A stretch of DNA of 57,079 bases from a virus, in IMG/VR virus record IMGVR_UViG_3300046007_011426, positions 1 through 57,079 of that record. One strand, written 5' to 3'. A program made the translations under genes and the position numbers. Shown one piece after another: positions 7,286 to 17,500 of the stretch (position 1 is the stretch's first letter; each line of letters starts with the position of its first letter). The notes below the pieces were generated by a model. That model had not been told where the DNA came from and searched no databases. It saw only the letters and a list, made by a program, of their open reading frames with translations.

Positions 7286-7995
7286 TCATAAATCCGACTA
7301 TTTTCCCCCCGCTTCAACTTCCTATTAATAAACTGCGACCCGCCTTCCTTATAAGTCATAATCTCCTCTAAGTTCTCAAACAGCACATTCAAATACGTAG
7401 GTTTTAATATAAAAATATCCCTCTTCTTCTCTTCCTTTCTTACCTCATATTGATAATTCGTCACCTCAACAATAAAATCCGTAGATGGAATTAAAACATC
7501 CTGCTCGATTCCATCATCATAGAACCCAAAATAATACTCGCCATTATTTTCCACATAATTACCATTAGTGCTCCAGGTCGGGCTGATTCGTTTTCCCGCC
7601 TCTAAAAGAACCCGCCCTTTAGAGTCCTTTATTTCCAGGGTCTCATAATGATGAACGCCACCATAAAGATTTTCATAAAAACCATATTTTTGTAACATTA
7701 CCTTATCGAATGTTTGTTGCGGAAGAGGCCATTCTTCTTGGACGTTTATTATATTATTAGAAAGAAAAATAACCCAGTCCAACGTAGGATCACCATAAAA
7801 TCTTGATGCAATATTATCAGCCCTTTCATTCCCGACGATACTGTATTTTGTGAAGAAGGTTAGGTCATTAAAAATTTCTTCAAATAATTTGCCTCGTCTA
7901 AAGAAGTTTTTTATCTGAGTATATTCGCCTATCTTTGCATTTGGTAGGCGATTTATGTATTCAAAATTTGGGAGGTAGTCGAAATAGTGGGCCAT
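7279..7995 (-). CDS. 53: Baseplate wedge protein gp53
   Basis: A 238-residue homolog of T4 gp53, the wedge protein that completes and clamps wedges around the baseplate hub. The signature segment is ERADNIASRFYGDPTLDWVI followed by FLSNNI and a QEEWPLP stretch, matching the gp53/LysM-like region. The N-terminal MAHYFDYLPNF is typical of marine versions. It is the last gene of the leftward gp4-x-gp48-gp53 unit, and its start is coupled to gp48 (one-base overlap at 7995). The 3' end overlaps the convergent endonuclease-like gene, so no intergenic terminator is present. Confidence 0.88.
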   Translation of the reverse strand: MAHYFDYLPNFEYINRLPNAKIGEYTQIKNFFRRGKLFEEIFNDLTFFTKYSIVGNERADNIASRFYGDPTLDWVIFLSNNIINVQEEWPLPQQTFDKVMLQKYGFYENLYGGVHHYETLEIKDSKGRVLLEAGKRISPTWSTNGNYVENNGEYYFGFYDDGIEQDVLIPSTDFIVEVTNYQYEVRKEEKKRDIFILKPTYLNVLFENLEEIMTYKEGGSQFINRKLKRGENSRIYDY

Positions 7996-9266
7996 TAGTA
8001 ACCTATCGTATGGATAGAAGTTTCATTTGCTTGTTTTCCATAATCAGAAGCGTAAACTGGAGTTAGTTCTTTGAATTGCAGAGTGAGTCTATACATGACC
8101 ATTGTTGCTTCAGTGTCAGCAAAAGTCATATAAGATCCCATCGGGGTATAATCAACAGTACAATTCTGGAGAGCACATTTTTTTATTCTACCTATAGATT
8201 GATGCTCTTTTGCCTCAACTGGGGTTGTCCTATTGCTTATCCTACCTCTCATATACCTAATTTGAAAGATATAAGGAGAATTTAAAAAGACCCCAGCAGA
8301 AAATTCACTACTTCCTAATTGCCCTAATTCCCCGATATTATCGCGGGTCGCCATATTTGATTTAAAAAAATAAATAATATCTTTTATTGCAGTAGCGTCT
8401 TTATCATCTTTTGCAAATAAGTCAAAGGCAAATGAAAATTGCCTTAATTGTGGACCATTGAATAATAATTCAATGTTGTTGTTTAGGATTGCACCAGTTG
8501 ATCTCGTTAATAGATTATTAACCTGAACAGCCTGACCAGCCAGGGCAACTTTTATTGCAGTCGTGGCGGGGCTTCCTTCAGTAAATAAGTCTTTAAAACC
8601 ATCTATTTCACCTAAATTTTTTGGATCAAATGCGTTAGTATCTGATCGAGCAAGATTTAAAGAAGCATTTGCAAAAACTCTCTGTAGTTCCGAAAGCCGG
8701 TCGTCCAACCAGTCAACACTATTTGTGTCACTAATTTTAGTAATCGGTAAAACAACAAATGGGGTAGATTCTACTCTTTTATATTTTTTATCCTCTCTAT
8801 TTCCACCGACCCCGGCAATTACAATATCTTGCCCTAGTGTTGATAGGCTTCTACTTTCCGGATTATATTCATAAACGCTGAATTGTACATGATCCTGATC
8901 ATCGCTAATATCTTGTGGATATTTCAAAAAAGTGCTTTTTGTGCCTATATTTCTATACTCAATTGTCGTATAAGCCTCTTTGGGTATTGTAATAGAAAAT
9001 GGTTGATTCTCCGTTATCCCGGCTTCTGCTAGAGATTTCTTACTTTCCTTTACTAAATCTTTATTATTCTTTTGCTCATCATCAGTCGCCTTATCAGTTG
9101 GGGTAAACTTTCCATCTTGGTCATAAGAACCAATAGTCACAAAGGTAGTTGTCGATGCCCTAGGAGATGGTCTATCTTCCCGTTGAATTAAAGTTTTCCC
9201 CTCTTCGACTAACGATTTATAGGTTTTGTTATTATATCTATAGGGTTTAGATTCTTTTTCTTCCAT
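7995..9266 (-). CDS. 48: Baseplate tail-tube cap gp48
   Basis: A 423-residue protein assigned to gp48, the protein that sits on the hub and starts the tail tube. The C-terminal half has the tube-like pattern of the family: a LLFNGPQLRQFSFAFDLFAKD segment, an AIKDIIYFFKSNM helix, then a CALQNCTVDYTPMG and RLTLQFKELTPVY finish. T4 gp48 is 364 residues. The N-terminal 60 residues are charged and low in order. A leftward late box (9281-9287) lies just upstream. Gene order with gp53 and gp4 supports the call more than the diverged N-terminus does. Confidence 0.75.
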   Translation of the reverse strand: MEEKESKPYRYNNKTYKSLVEEGKTLIQREDRPSPRASTTTFVTIGSYDQDGKFTPTDKATDDEQKNNKDLVKESKKSLAEAGITENQPFSITIPKEAYTTIEYRNIGTKSTFLKYPQDISDDQDHVQFSVYEYNPESRSLSTLGQDIVIAGVGGNREDKKYKRVESTPFVVLPITKISDTNSVDWLDDRLSELQRVFANASLNLARSDTNAFDPKNLGEIDGFKDLFTEGSPATTAIKVALAGQAVQVNNLLTRSTGAILNNNIELLFNGPQLRQFSFAFDLFAKDDKDATAIKDIIYFFKSNMATRDNIGELGQLGSSEFSAGVFLNSPYIFQIRYMRGRISNRTTPVEAKEHQSIGRIKKCALQNCTVDYTPMGSYMTFADTEATMVMYRLTLQFKELTPVYASDYGKQANETSIHTIGY

Positions 9267-9279
9267 TTAATCTTTATGA

Positions 9280-9858
9280 CTATTTATTTACTTTTATGGG
9301 ATAAAAAGTAGGAATCCTTAAAACATAATCCAATTCTGATGGCTCTATACGATATAATTTACTCTGCACTCTATCAAATCTATATTTCCTAAAAGGTGAC
9401 TGAACATAAGTAATTGCGTCCCTCCAGTGAAAATTAATCCCCTCAAAATAACTACCACTTGCATTTGTGACTAAAACAACTGGATTCATGTCATACCATT
9501 CACCAGTTTTTGCGATATATTTAAAAGTATAAATCTCATTCAATTGAAATGAATCAGCGGTTCTCCCCTCTGTTGCCAAAACACCAATCAACAACTTAAA
9601 ATAATAATTAGGATCATAACCACTAGGAATATTTTTAGATAATTCTTCTAACTTGTTTATCTTTTCTTTTTCTTTTCTAGCCGCCTTATAATCAACAAAT
9701 TCTTCTGGATCCCTTCCTTGTTTTTTGGCAAGATAAACAATTCTCTGCTCATCAGCATCTATCTTCCTTCTTTTTGCATCGGCCAAACGACCAAAAAGAC
9801 TTAAAATTTTACTAACGGCACCCCAGGCCCTGGCCGCAACATTCGATAAAATTCCCAT
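9280..9858 (-). CDS. Conserved virion-type protein of unknown function
   Basis: A 192-residue protein between gp4 and gp48. Residues 1-80 are helical and basic, with a KAARKEKEKINKLEELS coiled-coil-like stretch. Residues 100-192 are beta-rich, with the pattern IYTFKY, YDMNPVVLVTN, GINFHW and FRKYRFDRV. I have a sense of this last pattern from phage structural proteins but cannot name the family. It is co-directional with the baseplate genes and its late box and spacing fit co-expression, so a structural or assembly role is inferred. Confidence 0.6.
   Translation of the reverse strand: MGILSNVAARAWGAVSKILSLFGRLADAKRRKIDADEQRIVYLAKKQGRDPEEFVDYKAARKEKEKINKLEELSKNIPSGYDPNYYFKLLIGVLATEGRTADSFQLNEIYTFKYIAKTGEWYDMNPVVLVTNASGSYFEGINFHWRDAITYVQSPFRKYRFDRVQSKLYRIEPSELDYVLRIPTFYPIKVNK
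9281..9287 (-). promoter_or_regulatory. Leftward late box for gp48-gp53
   Basis: On the minus strand this reads ATAAATAGTC, placed about 15 bases before the gp48 ATG and inside the 3' end of the preceding gene. Confidence 0.6.
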
Positions 9859-9860
9859 AT

Positions 9861-10301
9861 CTAAATCCCCAATTCTTTTTCTGTGACTACCCTAAACATC
9901 ATATTGTTTGATTCACAAAACTGTTTTGCCTGATTCCATTTGGACTGATTCTTTTCATAAGTAGCAACCTCATTAAGATAAGTCTGGGTTTTCTTTCTGC
10001 CTTTTTTAGGAGGTCTGGTTTGTTTGTCTGGTTTTATTTCAATCAGATAAGAATCAACTCCCCCACTTCTGTTTTTTACCTTTAAAAACAAGTCAGGAAA
10101 ATATCTTCTTACCTTATTGGTCGAAGAATCAAAATACTTTATAGGAAATGGCTCAGAAGACCATTCTAAAATACTATCGGTCGTGTCCGCCCATTTAAAG
10201 GCCCTTAGTTCCCATGAGGATCTAAACACAATTTGGTTCACATCACCAATGTATTTTTGTGGATTTTGTGGTTTAAACAGTCCTTGTAAATAATTGGCCA
10301 A
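9861..10301 (-). CDS. 4: Head completion protein gp4
   Basis: A 146-residue homolog of T4 gp4 (also called gp50/gp65; about 150 residues), needed to finish filled heads before tail joining. The conserved core is IVFRSSWELRAFKWAD, then RRYFPDLFLKV and SYLIEIKPDKQTRPPKK, matching the T4 protein closely. The D...EIK arrangement is that of a TnsA/restriction-enzyme-like nuclease fold, so an endonuclease activity trimming DNA at the portal is plausible. The gene reads leftward from the palindromic late promoter at 10306-10335, with a leader of about 20 nt. Confidence 0.88.
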   Translation of the reverse strand: MANYLQGLFKPQNPQKYIGDVNQIVFRSSWELRAFKWADTTDSILEWSSEPFPIKYFDSSTNKVRRYFPDLFLKVKNRSGGVDSYLIEIKPDKQTRPPKKGRKKTQTYLNEVATYEKNQSKWNQAKQFCESNNMMFRVVTEKELGI

Positions 10302-10305
10302 GGGT

Positions 10306-10335
10306 TAATAAATAGTTATTATTACTTATTTATTA
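10306..10335. promoter_or_regulatory. Palindromic pair of facing late boxes
   Basis: TAATAAATA (10306-10314) and its exact reverse complement TATTTATTA (10327-10335) are separated by 12 bases. The rightward box would start transcription near 10320 for the tube gene (ATG 10337). The leftward box would start near 10321 for gp4 (ATG at 10301). Both follow the ATAAATA late pattern. The predicted start sites abut, so each transcript runs through the other box. Confidence 0.7.
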
Positions 10336-10336
10336 A

Positions 10337-10972
10337 ATGGCCCCGAGAATTAGACCATTATCAGAAATAAAATCTAAACTTTTAAGGCCAGCGACGACTA
10401 GTCATTTTGAATGCGATTTTATTATTCCTGGGAATAATGAAAGTGGAGTTTTGCAGTTTTTAAACCAACGGATCGGGAATGGAGCGTTTGATAAAGACAT
10501 AATAAATCTTAGTTGCTGTGATGCGTCGCTTCCAGGATCTACTCTGCAAACGGCAACTCTTACTGATTCTTATACTGGTGTTACTGAAAATTATGCCTAT
10601 AGGAGAGCCTACGATAATCGGGCGGATTTTACTTTTTATGTTGTTTATAGCCCAGAAAAAGCTCCTTATTCTGTAATTGAAGTATTTGAAAATTGGATTG
10701 CCTATGCGGCTGGTGAAGATGATAAAAGAGGGCAAGGAAATCCAAATTATTTTTATAGGGTTAATTTTCCTTCTTTATATATGACAGACTTTACTATCAA
10801 AAAATTTGAAAAAGATTTTGATAAAACAAAAAAATTTTTAAGCTATCGATTCATACGTGCCTTTCCTCAGTCTATTGCCTCAATGCCAGTTTCTTATGAG
10901 GGCTCTCAGGTATTAAAATGCACTGTATCTTTTTCATACCAAAGGTATGTATTAAATCTACCAAATCCCTAA
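10337..10972 (+). CDS. 54: Tail-tube-like protein, probable tube initiator gp54
   Basis: A 211-residue protein with the tail-tube fold pattern: LRPATTSHFECDFIIP, then SLPGS, YRRAYDNRADFTFYVV, VIEVFENWIAYAAGEDD and the closing IRAFPQSIASMPVSYEG and CTVSFSYQRYV. The family includes T4 gp19 (tube) and gp54 (the initiator on the baseplate). Adjacency to gp4, gp48, gp53 and gp26 favours gp54, although the length is nearer gp19 (163) than T4 gp54 (320). The gene follows the palindromic late promoter. The main uncertainty is which tube paralog this is. Confidence 0.65.
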   Translation: MAPRIRPLSEIKSKLLRPATTSHFECDFIIPGNNESGVLQFLNQRIGNGAFDKDIINLSCCDASLPGSTLQTATLTDSYTGVTENYAYRRAYDNRADFTFYVVYSPEKAPYSVIEVFENWIAYAAGEDDKRGQGNPNYFYRVNFPSLYMTDFTIKKFEKDFDKTKKFLSYRFIRAFPQSIASMPVSYEGSQVLKCTVSFSYQRYVLNLPNP

Positions 10973-10981
10973 ACCAATCAC

Positions 10982-10988
10982 CTAAATA
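10982..10988 (+). promoter_or_regulatory. Late box upstream of gp26
   Basis: CTAAATAGT in the short gap after the tube gene. The expected start near 10994 gives a leader of about 23 nt before the gp26 ATG at 11017. It probably drives the long hub operon. Confidence 0.65.
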
Positions 10989-11016
10989 GTACCATGGTTA
11001 TTACTTTATAAATTTT

Positions 11017-11739
11017 ATGGCTCTTCCTATTGTTAATGCTCCTGAATATTTTCTTGAACTCCCTTCAACTGGAAAGAAGGTGAAATATCGTCCTTTTGTT
11101 GTAAGAGAGGAAAAGGTTCTTCTACTTGCACTTGAATCCGAGGACGTTGCTGAAATGTCTAACGCGGTGAAAAATGTATTGACTAGTTGTGTAAAAGGCG
11201 AAAACCTTAATATTGAAACCCTCCCTACTTTTGATATTGAATACCTATTCCTCAATATCCGAGGAAAGGCGGTTGGAGAAGAGATTGAATTGCAACTTCT
11301 TTGCCCTGATGATGGTGAGACTTATGTAAAAACCAAGATCTTTATTGATGAAATCAAGGTCAAAAAAGACCCTACCCATACTAATAAAATAAAGATTAAT
11401 GATGACCTGATGATGGAAATGAGGTATCCATCACTTGAGCAGTTTATTAAATCCAACTTCAACTTTGAAGACCGCAAGAGTCAACTAGAGCAATCAATTG
11501 AACTAATCGCCTCTTGTGTTGATAAAATTTATAACCAAGAAGGGGTCTGGACTTCTTCTGATGCGACGACTAAAGAAATTATTGATTTTCTTGAAGACCT
11601 TACCTCGACCCAGTTCAGTGAGATTGAAAAGTTCTTTGAGACCATGCCAAAACTAGAACATAAAGTCAAGATTAAAAATCCAAAAACAGAAGTCGAGAGT
11701 ACCATTACACTTGCAGGGCTAACCGATTTTTTCGGTTGA
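11017..11739 (+). CDS. 26: Baseplate hub subunit gp26
   Basis: A 240-residue protein of the T4 gp26 baseplate-hub family (T4 gp26 is 208 residues). Family features are the N-terminal YFLELPSTGKKVKYRPFVVR, the EEKVLLLALESED helix and the FDIEYLFLNIRGKAVGE segment. A run of acidic helices follows (MRYPSLEQFIKSNF). It acts during hub assembly. It is the first gene of a long rightward unit starting at a late box, and its stop (TGA at 11737-11739) lies just before the small gp51-like gene. Confidence 0.8.
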   Translation: MALPIVNAPEYFLELPSTGKKVKYRPFVVREEKVLLLALESEDVAEMSNAVKNVLTSCVKGENLNIETLPTFDIEYLFLNIRGKAVGEEIELQLLCPDDGETYVKTKIFIDEIKVKKDPTHTNKIKINDDLMMEMRYPSLEQFIKSNFNFEDRKSQLEQSIELIASCVDKIYNQEGVWTSSDATTKEIIDFLEDLTSTQFSEIEKFFETMPKLEHKVKIKNPKTEVESTITLAGLTDFFG

Positions 11740-11750
11740 GCCTGAGCCAT

Positions 11751-11918
11751 ATGGATCTGATGTCTTACTATAAATTAAATTTTAGTCTGGCCCAGTTCCA
11801 TAAATGGTCAATAGCCGAAATAGAAAACTTTATTCCTTATGAACGTGAACTTTATGTGATAATGTTGAATCAACACATCGAGGAAGAAGAACAAAAGCAA
11901 AAAGCCCTGTCCCAATAA
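11751..11918 (+). CDS. Small hub-assembly protein, gp51-like
   Basis: A protein of about 55 residues with YYKLNFSLAQFHKWSIAEIE, then FIPYEREL and a charged end (HIEEEEQKQ). The pattern short beta/helix, IPYEREIY, acidic tail is typical of small baseplate or tape-measure-chaperone proteins encoded right after the gp26-type gene, as gp51 is in T4. An upstream in-frame TTG exists at 11736, but ATG 11751 (or 11760) gives a cleaner start. It ends directly against the ATG of the 884-residue protein. Confidence 0.55.
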   Translation: MDLMSYYKLNFSLAQFHKWSIAEIENFIPYERELYVIMLNQHIEEEEQKQKALSQ

Positions 11919-14573
11919 ATGTCAGTCAGAAACAAATTAGACGCACTTAAAAGAATACTTGGGGCTGAGAACTTCTTTCTGGCCGAGGCATTTATTGACA
12001 AAAATTTAAAACCACTAAAGATCAGAAAAACATCTAATCTTTATGTTGCGGCTGTTGAATATATTGGCACATTAATACAAGAAGAAAAGCAGATATTAAC
12101 GGATAAAGAAGCCGAGATCTTAGCCAAAGATAATACAAAAAAGACTGTTGGTACTGTTCATAAAAAGCTAAAGAAAGAGTTTGATAATCTTGTAAAATTA
12201 AATCAAATACTGGAAGGAGAAAAGAAAGAACCAGCAAGATCCCCATCTAAACCTCTCCCTGATCCGATTCCGGCTGCCCCGGCAAAAAAAGAACCACCCG
12301 AAGTAACTCTTGAGGCCGATCAAAAAAGAGTTCAAAAAGGCGGCTCTGCAACAGTAACCTGGGCATCTAAAAATGCGGCCAGGATATCAAGAACGGATAT
12401 TCCAGGAGTAACATCAAGATCTCCTTTGAGTGGTTCTATAGAAATCAAGGACATAAGAAGGAGAAGAGATCTTTATATTGTTGTAGAGTCTTTAGATGGC
12501 CAAAAAGCCGAGGCCAGGACTCAAATTTTTGTTGAGACCCAGGATTATCAAAGGAAAAAAGAGAAAGGATTGGTTGATGAAGAACCTCCTACTCCACAAC
12601 CAAAACCACCCTTAACTAATCTGGTTAGCCCATCTTCTAGACCTCAACCAGAGCCAAGAAGACGGTTAACACCAGATGCCGAATCTTCTAATATAAACAC
12701 CAATATTCTTGTCAGTATTGAAAAATCTCTTACAAACATCTCTAGAGTTCTTGCCTCTCAATTGAAGTTGGGTCAAAGAATTTTTGATACCGAAAGAAGA
12801 TCAGCCGAGGCCGCAAATCGGCTCAAGAAAGAAGAACAAATGGAGGGTAAAGATGAGGGTCCTTCAGGCACTTCCTTAATGAAGGCCGGGGCCGAAAAGA
12901 TGATTTCTCCTTTTAAGGCTATTATTGATAAGATCGTTAACTTCTTGGTCTTTACATTTTTGGGTCGGGCCTTTACTGAGATCATAAAGTGGATGAATGA
13001 TCCGGCAAATAAAGGAAAGGTTGATGCCCTAGGAAAATTCTTAAAGGCCGCCTGGCCAATTCTTCTTGGACTTTCCTTATTATTCTTGACTCCTTTGGGT
13101 AGTTTTATTTTAGGAACTGTTCAGTTCTTGACTGGAACTGCCAAGACCTTAAAGGGCCTGAAAGGACTAATTGATAGACTTATCTTTAAGAAAGGAGCCA
13201 AACCACCTGTAAAGGGCGGCCCAGGTGTTGCAGGAGGCACTAAGGGGAAAGTGACGGTAAGCGGGCAGACACAGGCTAGAGGGTCATTTTCAAGGCGGTC
13301 TCCAATATCTGGAGATGTTCAACCAACAAAAGGGTTTAAATTACCTAAAATCCCAGCGTCTCCTCTAAAGACTATTGGGAAGGGTGGTCTTGCTACGGCT
13401 GCTGTAACTACAATACTAGAGATTTTTAAACCACAGATCCAAGGTGCTGTAGGTCAATTTTATGCAAACGTGGGATCGGGTATGAAAAATTTATCCGATG
13501 AACAACTAATAAAAGAAATTGAAATTGAATCTAAAACAAAAGAAGATCCTTTTGGTAGACTTAGATTATTACAAGAAGAAGCCGAAAGGAGACAGAAAAA
13601 ATTCTCTACTGGTGGTCAAATATTCTCGGGACTTGTAACAGAAAAAGACGGTATAAAAGTATCTGGCGCGGGGAAAGATACCCAGGCATTCCCTGTTATG
13701 GGAGGCGGGACAGCGGTTCTCCAACCTGGAGAAGTCGTTCTTAATAAGGCCGGTGTAAAAAATGCACTTTCCATAGGAATTGACCCATTAAAATTAAACA
13801 CCGGACCAAATGCAAATAAACCAGTTAATATAACGGGTGGAATAAAAGCCATGAAATCGGGTGGTATTATTGGTGGCATGAATAAAATGCCAAAAATCTC
13901 TAGTAATAAAAAGATGCCATCGATGAACATGAATATGGCAAATAATATTACTAATAGATCAACCAATGTAAATGTCAACAATAATATGACAATGAAGAAT
14001 TCTGGAACTTCTTCATATAGGCCAATAAAACAATCAGCTCCTATGATGAGTAATTATTCGTCAATGGGTACTAGGCCAATAAGACAATCAACTCCTATGA
14101 TGAGTAATTATTCTTCAATGAGAAGTAGTCCGACAAGACAATCAACTCCTATGGCAAGTAATTATTCCTCAACTACGCCTAGGTCAATGTCTTCTGGTAT
14201 TTCTATGACCAGGCCATTTACTCCTCAGACTAGAACATACCAGCCAACAAGTCCATATATTAGAAAACCAGAACAAACTTCGTATTTTAGTTCTTATGAT
14301 AAAATAGCCAGATCAACATCTACTGTTTATCAGACTTCAAATAACTTCCAGCCCATAAGATCTACTCCAACACTTACTGCACCGGCTCCCCTTTCGAGAA
14401 GAAACAGATCCGAACCAATTATCCTACCACCTATCACTCAAAACGCCAATATGGTTGGATCATCCGCCACGGGTTCTGGCACCCAAATTCCATCCTTTGG
14501 GGCCACTTGCCCATCATCAAGTGCGGCAACGGCCAGAAAAATCCTATGTGACACCTATGGGATAATTGCCTAA
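11919..14573 (+). CDS. Large hub/tape-measure-position structural protein with Ig-like domain
   Basis: An 884-residue protein. Residues 1-90 are helical and charged. At about 125-205 is an Ig-like domain with the GGSATVTWASKNA pattern. At about 325-420 are hydrophobic segments (FLVFTFLGRAF, then PILLGLSLLFLTPLGSFILG) that could be membrane-inserting. At 560-620 is a FSTGGQIFSG/AVLQPGEVVLN region typical of tape-measure tails. From about 690 on it is Asn/Ser/Met/Pro-rich, with repeats of the form RPIKQSAPMMSNYSSM. It occupies the place of gp29 between gp26/gp51 and gp27, so a hub or tail-length role is inferred. It shares the FTFLG segment with the next protein. Confidence 0.6.
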   Translation: MSVRNKLDALKRILGAENFFLAEAFIDKNLKPLKIRKTSNLYVAAVEYIGTLIQEEKQILTDKEAEILAKDNTKKTVGTVHKKLKKEFDNLVKLNQILEGEKKEPARSPSKPLPDPIPAAPAKKEPPEVTLEADQKRVQKGGSATVTWASKNAARISRTDIPGVTSRSPLSGSIEIKDIRRRRDLYIVVESLDGQKAEARTQIFVETQDYQRKKEKGLVDEEPPTPQPKPPLTNLVSPSSRPQPEPRRRLTPDAESSNINTNILVSIEKSLTNISRVLASQLKLGQRIFDTERRSAEAANRLKKEEQMEGKDEGPSGTSLMKAGAEKMISPFKAIIDKIVNFLVFTFLGRAFTEIIKWMNDPANKGKVDALGKFLKAAWPILLGLSLLFLTPLGSFILGTVQFLTGTAKTLKGLKGLIDRLIFKKGAKPPVKGGPGVAGGTKGKVTVSGQTQARGSFSRRSPISGDVQPTKGFKLPKIPASPLKTIGKGGLATAAVTTILEIFKPQIQGAVGQFYANVGSGMKNLSDEQLIKEIEIESKTKEDPFGRLRLLQEEAERRQKKFSTGGQIFSGLVTEKDGIKVSGAGKDTQAFPVMGGGTAVLQPGEVVLNKAGVKNALSIGIDPLKLNTGPNANKPVNITGGIKAMKSGGIIGGMNKMPKISSNKKMPSMNMNMANNITNRSTNVNVNNNMTMKNSGTSSYRPIKQSAPMMSNYSSMGTRPIRQSTPMMSNYSSMRSSPTRQSTPMASNYSSTTPRSMSSGISMTRPFTPQTRTYQPTSPYIRKPEQTSYFSSYDKIARSTSTVYQTSNNFQPIRSTPTLTAPAPLSRRNRSEPIILPPITQNANMVGSSATGSGTQIPSFGATCPSSSAATARKILCDTYGIIA

Positions 14574-17500
14574 TGGATCCGTCTAAATTCTTTAATCGAA
14601 AAATAAACATAAGAAACCCAGAAACTCCTTATAATAAAGGAAAGTTTGTTGACGAGTCGCAGAATTATTCCAATAGAGTTTCTTCTAGAATAAATCAATC
14701 ACCATTAACCAAGTCTTTATTCTCTTTAAGGAATAAGGTATTTCAGATTGAGAATTTATTAAACGGTATTTTTAGTCTAGATAAAAAGAAACAAGAACAA
14801 ACCAAAAAGATAAAGGCGGCCGAAGTACCTGATAGAAAACCAAAAACAAAAGGACCCCAGATTTTTGGCAACCTTATACAAAGACCTAAAACAGGAGCCC
14901 TTGATTTAATAAAAGATTTTGTCACGTTTACATTTTTGGGCTGGCTGTTTACAAGAATTCAACCATTGCTTGGTGGTCTGACAAAACTTGGACCATTATT
15001 AGAAGGAATGTCCTGGTTTATTGGTGGAACACTTAAAAATATGGTCGATGTTTTTGCGACCTTTTTAAAGTTGGGTTTTGATGCAAAAGAGAAATTTGAT
15101 AGTATAGCCGGGGATATAAAGAAAAATACAAAAGGGATAGACAAGGCATTTGATGAAACCTTAAATTCCTTAAAGGGGGTTTTTACTGGTGTAATACAAC
15201 TGACCAATTCCTTTTTGGCCGTTTCTGTAAAGGAAGATGAATTAAACGAGGCAAAGACCCAGTTAGCCAAAGAACAATCTGCCGATAATGTTCCTCCGCT
15301 TCCACCTTTACCAAAAGCCGATGTCCCACAAACGCCACCAACATCCGATCCATTTCCTAAGACCCCGCCAGTTCAAAAATTCAATACTGGTGGTGTTATT
15401 CGTGGTTATAATGAAGGTGGAAGAATTGATCCGAGAACACCCATAACTCGCGGAGTAGAATCTCAAAGAAGAGAAGTACCCAAACCAAAGCCAATTATTC
15501 AACCACAAAAAACTACCCCAGGTAAGGACGTTGGTGGCGATAAGAAGGTTAAGCAGTTATATGATCAAACTCGCGCAGGTATTCCTGATTTTATTCCACT
15601 TCCTTCTTTCTTCAGGTCTGATAAAAAGAGTGGTTTTGCTGCCCTAATGGGTGCATCTGAAGAGTATAAAAAGCCAATGACCAATGATATTCTTGGTATT
15701 GGAAATATGATGGGTGCCTCTGTTGATTCTGCCTTGGGCCAGAAAATAGAAAAGAAATCTTATACCCAGTTTGCGGACGGTATTAAGTATTTGGTTAATT
15801 ATGGCCGAACCCAACCAGAAGAGTTTGCAAAAATTGATCTTGAAGACATGGTGAGGAAGATTGTTGAGCCAAGAGTAAATATGGCAATCAATCGTATTCA
15901 AGAAGAGATTAATAAAAAGTCAGCAGTTGAGGTTACACCTGGTCCCGGTGGAGGGATGGAAGGAGGAGGAGCTATTGGTACTATAGATATTGGTGGTTTT
16001 AGCCCCGAAGATGTTGATGCTCTAGGCAGGATGATCCAGGCCGAATCTGGAAGTGAAAGCGCATTAGGAAAAGCCGGTGTTTTGGCCGTAATTTTGAACA
16101 GGTATAGATTAATAAAATCTGGAACTCCTCCAAGTCAATTCAATATTTCAGGTAAAACAAGTGAACAAGTTACAATAAGAGATATTTTATTTGCGGGTGG
16201 AACTGGTCCTGGAAATCAATTTTCACCTTATAAAGATGGTAGTTTTGAGCGGACTAGCTCTGCTGCTGGTAAAAGTGCCCTTGCCGCTGCCATTCAAAGT
16301 GGGGGTAATGACCCACAAAAATTTAAAGATAATTTAATATCTTCAGGACTAAGTGAAGCAGATGCAGATTATGTTATTAGATCTGTATCATTTTCTAATG
16401 CTAGAACTAGGTCATCTAGGCCATTTAATACTAGAGAAGTTGCTGTTGGCAATCATGTTTTTCAACATTCACCAAACATAAGATTAACTGGACAAATTGG
16501 AGCAATTGATGCTAGTGTGACTAGTAATTACTCTGCGGTTTTGGTTGATGGTGGTGTATTACCTAGTACTAGAATTATAACAAGTTATAGGGGCTGGAGA
16601 TGGGGCCGAATGCATCGTGGAGTTGATTATGCTGGACCTGGGGTGGATGACCACCCCATTAGTGTTATTAAGCCTGGAAAAGTTGTCGCGGCTGGATGGG
16701 ATGACGGTGGTGGTGGGTTTATAGTAGTAATTGATCACACTGATGGGGCTACGACAAAATATTTTCACTTAAAAGAGGGAAGTATGAAAGTAAAAGTTGG
16801 TGAAAATATAGTTCCAGGCCAGGTTATCGGTATTGTGGGTAATACTGGAAGAAGCACAGGTACTCATCTACACTTTGAGATTTGGAAGGGTGGAAAAGAT
16901 TTGGATAATCCTCACAAATTAGCCGATGGTTATTTTAGATTTGGGGGAAACGTTAAGCCAACAGAAGTACAAAAATTAGCAAAAAAAGGTGGTAAAGAAG
17001 GATATATAAACCCTCAAGGAACATTTGTAGAAAGAAGATGGGCACCTGAGGAAAAACGTCGGTTTGAAAATGAAAATATTAAAAAAACCCAGCAACCCAT
17101 AACTCAAGCACCTAGACCACCAGAACTACAAAGAATTACTCAAACACCTAAAGGAACCGGGCATCTTGTTAATAATAAAATGTATTATTTTGATATAAAT
17201 ACTGGAGTTCTTAAGGATGATAAAAACAAGATAATACAAGAAAGTTCTAATGAGTGGAAAAATGTGATGCCAGAAATCCTTAGGAGAACCACATCAAAAG
17301 ACAGAGAAAAATTAAGAAAGAAATTAGAAGCAAAAAAGGAAAATGAGAACAATCCTCTTTTTCAAATAATAAAAGGCTGGCAAAATATATTTGGAATAAG
17401 TTCGACCAGTCCAACTTTACCAGCCGAAAAATACACTTCTTATAATCAACCAAGAGGATCTCAAGAACCAGTATTGGCCATTCAACCCGTCATAATATCC

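Noticed and set aside
16559-16768. Minus-strand frames inside the lysin gene and similar frames in other large genes
   Set aside because: They have no ribosome sites and unlikely amino-acid composition, and they lie opposite clearly conserved domains.
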